A DNA stretch of 7,719 nt from Bacteroidia bacterium (lineage in GTDB: Bacteria; Bacteroidota; Bacteroidia; Bacteroidales; UBA12481). The number at the start of each line of letters is the position of its first letter. The stretch's first letter is position 1. Position numbers and translations under genes: made by a program. The stretch covers positions 1 to 7,719 of the forward strand of contig JAPLDV010000407.1 of the NCBI GenBank assembly GCA_026391235.1, read 5' to 3'. Under the pieces are notes generated by a model. It was not told the origin of the DNA. It did no database searches and saw only the letters and a list, made by a program, of their open reading frames with translations. Of the stretch, positions 1-5,844 are shown piece by piece.

Positions 1-660
1 ATTGCCAAATCGGGGCGGAAAATTTTGTTTGTTGCCACAAAAAAACAGGCAAAAGAAATTGTAGCCGAGAAGGTTACACCAACAGGAATGCCTTTCGTTG
101 TAGAACGCTGGTCGGGCGGTATGCTCACCAACTTCCCTACCGTAAGGAAAGCTGTTAAAAAAATGATTTCCATCGACAAGATGGCTACCGACGGCACCTT
201 CGATCACATGTCGAAACGCGAACGCCTGCAGGTGACCCGCCAGCGTAACAAACTGGAAAAACTGCTCGGCAGTATCAAGGACCTTACCCGGTTGCCGGCA
301 GCTCTCTTCGTTGTTGACGTTTCCAAAGAACATATCGCCGTAAACGAAGCACATAAATTGAATATTCCGGTATTCGGAATGGTTGATACCAACTCGGATC
401 CTGAAAAGGTGGACTTCGCAATCCCGGCCAATGATGATGCTTCCAAATCGATTGCACTTATTTGTGGAATCATGTGCAAAGCAATCGAGGAAGGCCTGAA
501 CGAAAGAAAGGCCGAAAAGGATAAAGAAGAAACGGTGAAACCGAAAAAATCGGAACCTTCCGAAGAGCCGGCCCGCCCAACTGGCAGAAAAACCATTCGC
601 AGGCGCATCTCAACTGAGGTTGCCCCTGGTGACGTGGCAGATGTGGAAGATTCTGAATAA
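1..660 (+). CDS. rpsB: 30S ribosomal protein S2, 5'-truncated
   Basis: This is the C-terminal 219 codons of ribosomal protein S2, a structural protein of the small ribosomal subunit that is needed for S1 binding and mRNA docking. The reading frame is open from base 1 (IAKSGRKILFVATKKQA), so the TTG at 25 is an internal leucine codon and not the start. Roughly the first 60 residues, including the usual GVHFGH region, lie before the window. Family landmarks are RWSGGMLTNFPTV, the helical stretch with KRERLQ and KLEKLLGSIKDL, and the late core PVFGMVDTNSDPEKVDFAIPAND. After the core (about base 505 onward) comes a charged Lys/Glu/Arg/Pro-rich tail of about 50 residues that is probably disordered. 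It ends 19 bp before tsf with no terminator between, as expected for the conserved rpsB-tsf operon. Identity is very secure. Only the N-terminus is unknown. Confidence 0.97.
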   Translation: MAKSGRKILFVATKKQAKEIVAEKVTPTGMPFVVERWSGGMLTNFPTVRKAVKKMISIDKMATDGTFDHMSKRERLQVTRQRNKLEKLLGSIKDLTRLPAALFVVDVSKEHIAVNEAHKLNIPVFGMVDTNSDPEKVDFAIPANDDASKSIALICGIMCKAIEEGLNERKAEKDKEETVKPKKSEPSEEPARPTGRKTIRRRISTEVAPGDVADVEDSE

Positions 661-679
661 CTCCTAATTTTTAAACATC

Positions 680-1510
680 ATGACAGAAATAAAAGCTTCT
701 GACGTAGCAAAATTGCGTCAAATGACCGGTGCCGGTATGATGGACTGCAAACATGCCCTCACGGAAACCAACGGTGATTTTGATCAGGCAATCGATATCC
801 TCCGGAAAAAAGGACAAAAAGTGGCCAATAAAAGAGCAGACCGTGAAGCCTCTGAAGGAGCGGTTATTGCCAAAGCCAATACCGACCATACTTTTGGTGT
901 GGTACTGGTGCTCAATTGCGAAACCGACTTCGTAGCATTGAATGCAGATTTCGTAAAAAAGGCCCATCTGTTCGCTGATGCAGCCATCGCAAGCAAAGTC
1001 ACTACCCTCGAGGCATTGAAAGAACTTACCATTGAAGGACATACCATCGGAAGCGAGGTAATGAATATGACCGGTATTATCGGAGAAAAAGTGGATATCT
1101 CATTCTTCAAATCACTCGAATCACCGTTTGTAATGCCTTATATTCACCCGGGTAACCGTTTGGCTTCACTCGTCAGCCTGTCTAAAAAGGTTGTTGATGA
1201 ACAGCCTGCCAAAGACGTTGCCATGCAGGTTGCCGCTATGGCCCCTGTAGCCGTGAACAAGGACCGGATCCCTAAGGCTGTTATCGATAAAGAACTCGAG
1301 ATCGGCCGCGCAATTGCTATCGAAGAAGGCAAACCCGCCAGCATCATAGATAAAATCGCAGAAGGAAAACTGGGTAAATTCTTCAAGGAAAACACTTTGT
1401 TAAGCCAGGATTTCATTAAAGACCACAAAATTTCGGTGGGCGATTATCTGACCCATGTCGATAAAGACCTCACGGTTGTGGATTTTGTCAGGTATACCCT
1501 GAACGACTAA
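680..1510 (+). CDS. tsf: Elongation factor Ts
   Basis: EF-Ts is the guanine-nucleotide exchange factor that releases GDP from EF-Tu in the cytoplasm. The protein is 276 residues, normal for the family. An N-terminal UBA-like domain (about residues 5-45) contains the hallmark LRQMTGAGMMDCKHAL and AIDILRKKG, which contact EF-Tu. The core follows with the conserved CETDFVALN segment. Its Asp83-Phe84 corresponds to the pair that intrudes near the EF-Tu magnesium site in the E. coli complex. The second half has the expected IGEKVDI, MPYIHPGNRLASLV and MQVAAMAPVAV stretches, and a short C-terminal helical module ends in VVDFVRYTLND. The ATG at 680 fits the family's N-terminus exactly. The gene is 19 bp after rpsB and is followed within about 45 bp by an intrinsic terminator, so rpsB-tsf forms the end of one transcription unit. 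Confidence 0.98.
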   Translation: MTEIKASDVAKLRQMTGAGMMDCKHALTETNGDFDQAIDILRKKGQKVANKRADREASEGAVIAKANTDHTFGVVLVLNCETDFVALNADFVKKAHLFADAAIASKVTTLEALKELTIEGHTIGSEVMNMTGIIGEKVDISFFKSLESPFVMPYIHPGNRLASLVSLSKKVVDEQPAKDVAMQVAAMAPVAVNKDRIPKAVIDKELEIGRAIAIEEGKPASIIDKIAEGKLGKFFKENTLLSQDFIKDHKISVGDYLTHVDKDLTVVDFVRYTLND

Positions 1511-1553
1511 CAAATCATTAATTCAACTCTTCCGCTCGCGGATATGATACCTG

Positions 1554-1582
1554 AAAATCCCGGTCCTCCCGGGATTTTTTTT
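1554..1582 (+). terminator. Intrinsic terminator after tsf
   Basis: A perfect 10-bp stem is formed by AAAATCCCGG (1554-1563) and CCGGGATTTT (1569-1578), with a 5-base loop TCCTC. The 3' arm runs into eight consecutive T (1575-1582). A GC-rich stem top plus U-tract is the standard rho-independent form. It lies 43 bp after the tsf stop and ends 27 bp before the pyrH start, so it should end or attenuate rpsB-tsf transcripts before pyrH. Confidence 0.88.
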
Positions 1583-1589
1583 ATCTTTC
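1582..1589 (+). promoter_or_regulatory. Candidate -7 promoter element before pyrH
   Basis: TATCTTTC matches the Bacteroidota -7 consensus TAnnTTTG at five of six fixed positions. It sits immediately after the tsf terminator and 20 bp before the pyrH ATG, which would give a very short leader. I see no TTG-type -33 box at the usual distance, because that area is occupied by the terminator stem. The placement makes functional sense, but the call is tentative. Confidence 0.35.
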
Positions 1590-1609
1590 GGGGTTCATAC
1601 CCAAGAAAC

Positions 1610-2320
1610 ATGGCAACATATAAAAGAATTCTTCTGAAATTATCCGGGGAATCGCTCCTGGGCCAATCGTCACATGGAATCGATACCGGCCGGCTCGAAA
1701 GTTTTACCAGCCAGGTTGCAGAAATACATGACCTTGGAGTTCAGATTGGCCTGGTTATAGGGGGTGGAAACATCTTTCGCGGCCTTTCCGGGGCAAAAGC
1801 CGGCTACGACCGGGTAAAAGGGGATTATATGGGCATGCTTGCCACCGTCATCAATGGCCTGGCACTTCAGTCGGCGTTTCGCCAATCCGGTACTCCCTCA
1901 AGATTATTTACCTCCATCAGGATGGAACCGGTTGCCGAATACTGGCACCGCGACAAAGTTGTTGAAGCACTCGAAGCCGGGCATGTATGCATCTTCTCAG
2001 CCGGAACCGGAAACCCTTTTTTCACTACCGATACCACCGCTGCTCTGCGTGGAGTAGAGATCGGCGCGGAAATATTGCTCAAGGGCACCCGGGTGGATGG
2101 CGTGTACACCGCTGACCCCGAGAAAGATCCATTGGCTACCCGTTTCGACAGTATCTCTTTCGATGAGGTCATTGCGCGTAACCTTAAAATCATGGACCAT
2201 ACCGCCTTTACACTCTGCCGGGAAAACAATCTGCCCATCATGGTTTTTGACATGAATACCCCGGGAAACCTGAAACGATTGATTTCGGGTGAAAAAATTG
2301 GCACCATCATTCAGAAATAA
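1610..2320 (+). CDS. pyrH: UMP kinase
   Basis: UMP kinase phosphorylates UMP to UDP with ATP in pyrimidine nucleotide synthesis. The bacterial enzyme is a hexamer of the amino-acid-kinase fold, usually GTP-activated and UTP-inhibited. From the ATG at 1610 the protein is 236 residues, the usual family length. Landmarks are the N-terminal phosphate-binding segment YKRILLKLSGESL (residues 4-16, Lys10), the glycine loop VIGGGNIFRG (49-58), GDYMGMLATVINGLALQ (71-87), the signature GTGNPFFTTDTTAALR (132-147), the lysine-bearing LLKGTRVDGVYTADP (156-170) and a C-terminal MDHTAFTLCRENNLPI. The frame extends 22 codons further upstream to an ATG at 1544, but that extension (MIPENPGPPGIFFIF) is a translation of the terminator hairpin and resembles no UMP kinase, so it is rejected. 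The gene is followed by frr, a widespread gene pair. Confidence 0.97.
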   Translation: MATYKRILLKLSGESLLGQSSHGIDTGRLESFTSQVAEIHDLGVQIGLVIGGGNIFRGLSGAKAGYDRVKGDYMGMLATVINGLALQSAFRQSGTPSRLFTSIRMEPVAEYWHRDKVVEALEAGHVCIFSAGTGNPFFTTDTTAALRGVEIGAEILLKGTRVDGVYTADPEKDPLATRFDSISFDEVIARNLKIMDHTAFTLCRENNLPIMVFDMNTPGNLKRLISGEKIGTIIQK

Positions 2321-2329
2321 ATAATTTTG
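2298..2329 (+). promoter_or_regulatory. Bacteroidota-type promoter before frr
   Basis: TTG at 2298-2300, a 21-base spacer and TAATTTTG at 2322-2329 fit the Bacteroidota sigma-70 pattern (TTTG or TTG, about 17-23 bases, TAnnTTTG). The -7 element is a full match. It overlaps the last codons of pyrH and lies 28 bp before the frr ATG, so it could give frr and dxs their own transcript in addition to read-through from pyrH. The motif is AT-rich and short, so chance occurrence is possible. Confidence 0.5.
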
Positions 2330-2357
2330 CCTCCTCGAATGCTAACGAATAAAGGCT

Positions 2358-2921
2358 ATGAACGAAGAAGTTGAAATGATCCTCGAAGATGCCGGGGAAA
2401 AAATGGAGCGTTCCATTAAACATCTCGACAGCGAATTGTCGAAAATCCGGGCTGGCCGAGCTAATATTCATATGCTTGACGGGATCATGGTAAATTATTA
2501 TGGAACTCCTACCCCTCTCACACAAATAGCCAACGTGAATTCGCCCGATCCGCGCACGCTGGCTATCCAGCCCTGGGAAAAGAACATGGTCGATCCGATC
2601 GAAAAGTCGATTTTGGCTGCCAATCTCGGGATGACGCCCATGAATAATGGAGAAATCATCAGGATTAACATCCCGATGCTCACCGAGGAACGCCGGCGTG
2701 AACTGGTTAAAAAGGTAAAAATTGAAGGTGAAAGCGCACGCGTCGGAATCCGTAATAACCGGCGCGATGGAAATGAACAGCTCAAAAAACTGATCAAAGA
2801 AGGCCTTTCGGAAGATGAAGAGAAAGATGCCGAAAAGCTGGTTCAGGAGATGACCGACAGATATATCAAAGTTGTTGACGACAGGCTCTTGGCCAAAGAA
2901 AAAGATATAATGACGATCTGA
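2358..2921 (+). CDS. frr: Ribosome recycling factor
   Basis: RRF works with EF-G in the cytoplasm to split post-termination ribosomes so that they can start again. The protein is 187 residues, close to the 185 typical of the family. The long three-helix domain is formed by the N-terminal helix with LDSELSKIRAGRAN (about residues 23-36) and the two C-terminal helices, including GESARVGIRNNRRDGNEQLK (the conserved Arg-rich surface that binds 23S rRNA) and the acidic run SEDEEKDAEKLVQEMTDRYI. The small beta-rich domain between them has YYGTPTPLTQIANV, RTLAIQPWEK and the segment around NNGEIIRINIPMLTEERR. The ATG at 2358 is preceded by AAAGG at 2351-2355, one of the few purine-rich ribosome-site-like sequences here. 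It lies 37 bp after pyrH and 26 bp before dxs. Confidence 0.98.
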   Translation: MNEEVEMILEDAGEKMERSIKHLDSELSKIRAGRANIHMLDGIMVNYYGTPTPLTQIANVNSPDPRTLAIQPWEKNMVDPIEKSILAANLGMTPMNNGEIIRINIPMLTEERRRELVKKVKIEGESARVGIRNNRRDGNEQLKKLIKEGLSEDEEKDAEKLVQEMTDRYIKVVDDRLLAKEKDIMTI

Positions 2922-2947
2922 CGCCTCCCGGGATCGTCCGGATTCCT

Positions 2948-4849
2948 ATGCAAGAAAAGAATTTCTTACTGCTGAAAAAAATCAACAGTCCGGCGGACCT
3001 TAAAAAACTAAGTGAAGCCGACCTGTTGCTGGTTTGCAAAGAACTCAGGGATTTCATCATTGAGGAGGTTTCATGTAACCCCGGGCATCTTGGCGCCAGC
3101 CTGGGTGTTGTTGAACTGACTGTTGCCCTTCATTATGTATACAATACTCCCTATGATCAGATCATTTGGGATGTAGGCCATCAGGCTTACGGACACAAAA
3201 TTCTTACCGGCCGGCGTGATGTTTTTTACACCAACCGGAAATTTAAAGGGATCAGCGGCTTTCCGAAAATGTCGGAAAGCGAATACGACTCCTTTGGAAC
3301 AGGGCACGCCTCCACATCCATTTCGGCCGCACTCGGCATGGCCGTTGCGGCAGATCGCAAAGGGGAAATCAACCGACACACAATTGCAATAATCGGGGAT
3401 GGAGCACTCACCGGAGGTATGGCCTTTGAAGGACTGAATAATGCCGGAATCGAACGATCCAACATTCTTGTGGTCCTGAATGATAATAATATGGCCATCG
3501 ATCCTAACCACGGTGCCCTGAATGATTATCTCATGGATATAACCACTTCGAGAACATGGAACCGGTTTAAGAAAGATACCTGGAAAATTCTTGGCGTTCT
3601 GAGCAAAATCGGACCCGATACCCGGCGGATGGTTCAAACCCTCGAGAATGCCATCAAACACATGATACTCAAACAGAGTAACCTGTTTGAATCGCTCCAC
3701 TTCAGGTATTTCGGGCCGGTCGACGGCCACGATGTCATACACCTGGTCAGGATACTGGAGGATATGAAGAAAATTGAAGGTCCCAAATTGCTCCATATTC
3801 TCACCAAAAAAGGAAAAGGAGTGCATCTGGCCGAGATAAACCAAACTGTTTATCACGCTCCCGGCAAGTTTGATAAAGTTACCGGGGAAATTTTTGAAGA
3901 GGAGCCTTTGGGTTTTCCGCCAAAATACCAGGATGTATTTGGCCACACCTTGCTCGAACTGGCCAGAATGAATCCTAAAATTATGGGGATCACTCCGGCC
4001 ATGCTTGCCGGATCATCCATGACCTTTATGATGGAAGAGATGCCCGATCGAACCTTTGATGTAGGAATCGCTGAACAGCATGCCGTTACCTTTTCAGCCG
4101 GTTTGGCAGCCCAGGGATTCATACCGTTCTGCAATATCTATTCTTCTTTCATGCAGCGGGCTTTCGACCAGGTTATTCACGACATTGCCCTGCAGAGATT
4201 ACCCGTTGTTTTTTGTCTCGACCGGGGCGGCCTGGTTGGAACCGACGGACCAACGCACCACGGTGCATTCGACCTTGCCTATATGAGAATCATCCCGAAT
4301 ATCATCGTTTCAGCTCCTATGAACGAGGAGGAATTACGGAACCTGATGTTCACAGCCCAGGAAAAGAATCATGGTCCGTTTGCCATTCGCTATCCAAGGG
4401 GTCAGGGCGTAATGACCGATTGGCGACGGCCTTTTGTCAGCCTTCCGATCGGCAAAGGGCGATTGATTATTGATGGATCAGAAGTTGCAGTCCTTTCCGT
4501 CGGCCATCCAGGCAACCTGGTGATAAAAGCTTTCCAGATCCTAAAAAAAGAAGGCATTAAACCTGCCCATTTCGATATGCGCTTTATCAAACCTCTTGAT
4601 GAGGCCATTCTCCATGATGTTTTCACACGGTTCAAAAAAATAATTACGGTTGAAGACGGAACCATAGCCGGCGGTTTCGGCAGCGCAGTAGCGGAGTTCA
4701 TGGTACATCACAACTATAGCTCAAATCTCAGAATGCTTGGAATTCCTGATGACTTTATTGAACATGGAACCCAACGCCAGCTTTACCGGGAATGTGGTTT
4801 TGACCCCGACGGCATCGCAAATGCAGTACGTGAAATCAACCTGATCTGA
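2948..4849 (+). CDS. dxs: 1-deoxy-D-xylulose-5-phosphate synthase
   Basis: DXS condenses pyruvate and glyceraldehyde-3-phosphate, using thiamine diphosphate and Mg2+, to make DXP. This is the entry step of the MEP isoprenoid pathway and also feeds thiamine and pyridoxal synthesis. The 633-residue protein is full length for the family. The N-terminal ThDP domain has NPGHLGASLG with His47 (equivalent to catalytic His49 of E. coli), DVGHQAYGHKILTGRR, FGTGHAS, and the GDG...NN cofactor motif (Gly150-Asp151-Gly152 to Asn180-Asn181), then FGPVDGHD (255-262). The pyrimidine-binding domain has VGIAEQHAVTFSAGLA with the catalytic Glu376, and DRGGLVGTDGPTHHGAFD (425-442). A transketolase C-terminal domain follows (about 505-625). 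No key residue is missing. It lies 26 bp after frr with no terminator, so it is probably in the same transcript. Its placement directly after frr is not an arrangement I recall as general. Confidence 0.98.
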   Translation: MQEKNFLLLKKINSPADLKKLSEADLLLVCKELRDFIIEEVSCNPGHLGASLGVVELTVALHYVYNTPYDQIIWDVGHQAYGHKILTGRRDVFYTNRKFKGISGFPKMSESEYDSFGTGHASTSISAALGMAVAADRKGEINRHTIAIIGDGALTGGMAFEGLNNAGIERSNILVVLNDNNMAIDPNHGALNDYLMDITTSRTWNRFKKDTWKILGVLSKIGPDTRRMVQTLENAIKHMILKQSNLFESLHFRYFGPVDGHDVIHLVRILEDMKKIEGPKLLHILTKKGKGVHLAEINQTVYHAPGKFDKVTGEIFEEEPLGFPPKYQDVFGHTLLELARMNPKIMGITPAMLAGSSMTFMMEEMPDRTFDVGIAEQHAVTFSAGLAAQGFIPFCNIYSSFMQRAFDQVIHDIALQRLPVVFCLDRGGLVGTDGPTHHGAFDLAYMRIIPNIIVSAPMNEEELRNLMFTAQEKNHGPFAIRYPRGQGVMTDWRRPFVSLPIGKGRLIIDGSEVAVLSVGHPGNLVIKAFQILKKEGIKPAHFDMRFIKPLDEAILHDVFTRFKKIITVEDGTIAGGFGSAVAEFMVHHNYSSNLRMLGIPDDFIEHGTQRQLYRECGFDPDGIANAVREINLI

Positions 4850-4923
4850 AATAATCGTCCTCATGGATAAATATTTCCGGAAAATCATTGTACATTTATG
4901 CTTGAACTTAACCTGAGAAAACT

Positions 4924-5685
4924 ATGACCTCTTTCATTCAAGCAGTTATTATAGATGATGAAGAAAACAGCCTCGAAGCACTTGCTATACTTCTTCAAAG
5001 ATATTGTCCGGATGTGCAGGTAGTGGGTACAGCTCAAACAGTCGAATCTGCCATTGAGCTGATAGAGACAGTAAAACCAGAGCTGGTTTTTCTGGACATT
5101 GCCCTGCCCGATGGACAGGGTTTTCAGGTTCTTGAAGACGTGGAGTATACCGGTTTTGAAGTGATATTTACGACAGCCTATGACCAGTATGCCCTGAAGG
5201 CCTTCGACTTTTCGGCACTCGATTACCTGCTGAAACCGATCAGCACGGAAAAATTACAACAGGCCGTTGATCGCTATACAAAAATCCGTAAAGACACCAA
5301 CTTTAGCGACCGTGTTTCGGTTTTAAGGGAAGGGTTAAGCAATCGCAATGAACGGATCATCCTATCCTCAATGGATGGTTTTGATGTATATAAGATAGCC
5401 GATATTGTCCGTTGCGAGGCCAACGGCAGTTATACCACGTTTTATATCAAGGGCGGCCAGCGCATCGTTACCTCAAAAACCCTGAATAATTTTGAACGCC
5501 TGCTTGCCGATCTGACCTTTGTGCGGGTGCATAGCAAACACCTGATTAACCTGGAATTCGTGAAAAAGTATGTCTCCGGCCGCGGAGGATACATCGTGTT
5601 TGAGGATGGCAGCCAGGTTGATGTCAGCGAACGTAAGAAAAAAGAATTCATCCTGCGCATGAAGGGCCATGCCCGAACTACCTGA
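4924..5685 (+). CDS. LytTR-family response regulator (LytR/AlgR type)
   Basis: This is a cytoplasmic two-component response regulator of 253 residues. The receiver domain (about residues 5-120) has the acidic pair Asp11-Asp12, the phospho-acceptor Asp58 in FLDIALPDG, the switch Thr84 in FTTAYDQYALKAF and Lys104 in YLLKPI, so phosphorylation should be possible. A linker leads to a LytTR DNA-binding domain (about 143-247) with IILSSMDGFDVYKIADIVRCEANGSYTTFY (quoted in part: the key run is ADIVRCEANGSYTTF), a TSKTLNNFERLL helix and FVRVHSKHLINLEFV, all typical of the family. LytTR proteins usually pair with LytS-type membrane histidine kinases, but none is visible in this window. The gene lies 74 bp after dxs, and the next gene encodes a secreted protein. 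Whether it regulates that gene is inference. Start chosen because the receiver begins directly after it. Confidence 0.93.
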   Translation: MTSFIQAVIIDDEENSLEALAILLQRYCPDVQVVGTAQTVESAIELIETVKPELVFLDIALPDGQGFQVLEDVEYTGFEVIFTTAYDQYALKAFDFSALDYLLKPISTEKLQQAVDRYTKIRKDTNFSDRVSVLREGLSNRNERIILSSMDGFDVYKIADIVRCEANGSYTTFYIKGGQRIVTSKTLNNFERLLADLTFVRVHSKHLINLEFVKKYVSGRGGYIVFEDGSQVDVSERKKKEFILRMKGHARTT

Positions 5686-5779
5686 TCTGTTTTATCCGGC
5701 TTCCTTCCCCATTTATAGGTCCTGGCGTGGCTTCTGTTAGCCCGAACAACCCGTTTAAAAAAATAATTTCGGATCATAA

Positions 5780-5811
5780 TTGTTGCACAGTATGAAAAAT
5801 TCGTATTTTGG
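5780..5811 (+). promoter_or_regulatory. Candidate promoter of the secreted-protein gene
   Basis: TATTTTGG at 5804-5811 matches five of six fixed positions of the Bacteroidota -7 consensus TAnnTTTG. TTG triplets at 5780-5782 and 5783-5785 give spacers of 21 or 18 bases. A start near 5818 would leave a leader of about 27 bases before the ATG at 5845. The region 5686-5844 otherwise holds no convincing terminator and no small open frame I can support. A second, weaker -7-like match, TAATTTCG, lies at 5764-5771 without a clear -33 partner. Confidence 0.4.
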
Positions 5812-5844
5812 TTGTCGAAAAACAATCACTAACAATTTGTGCTT

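Noticed and set aside
25..27. TTG as the start codon of rpsB
   Set aside because: The S2 reading frame and its homology continue upstream to base 1, so the TTG is an internal codon of a gene cut by the window edge.
665..672. TAATTTTT as a promoter for tsf
   Set aside because: It lacks the final G of the consensus, has no clear -33 partner, and would start transcription at or inside tsf. The 19-bp rpsB-tsf gap is best read as operon-internal.
1867..2310. 147-codon open frame on the minus strand
   Set aside because: It is wholly antisense to conserved parts of pyrH and its translation is low-complexity Ser/Arg-rich with no recognisable features.
3071..3946. 291-codon open frame on the minus strand
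   Set aside because: It lies entirely within dxs, whose protein is unmistakable. The antisense translation shows no domain or motif, so it is a shadow of coding bias.
5729..5742. GGCT-AGCC hairpin as a terminator for the LytTR gene
   Set aside because: The stem is only four base pairs and no T-tract follows, so it does not meet the form of an intrinsic terminator.
5671..5751. Near-direct repeat GCCCGAACtACC / GCCCGAACaACC (5671-5682 and 5740-5751)
   Set aside because: The two copies share 11 of 12 bases, but one lies in the LytTR coding end and there is no further copy, target-site duplication or inverted end to suggest an operator or mobile element.
5442..5825. 127-codon minus-strand frame running from the 5686-5844 gap into the LytTR gene
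   Set aside because: Most of it overlaps the conserved LytTR domain in antisense. The translation has no family features and I see no good promoter for it.
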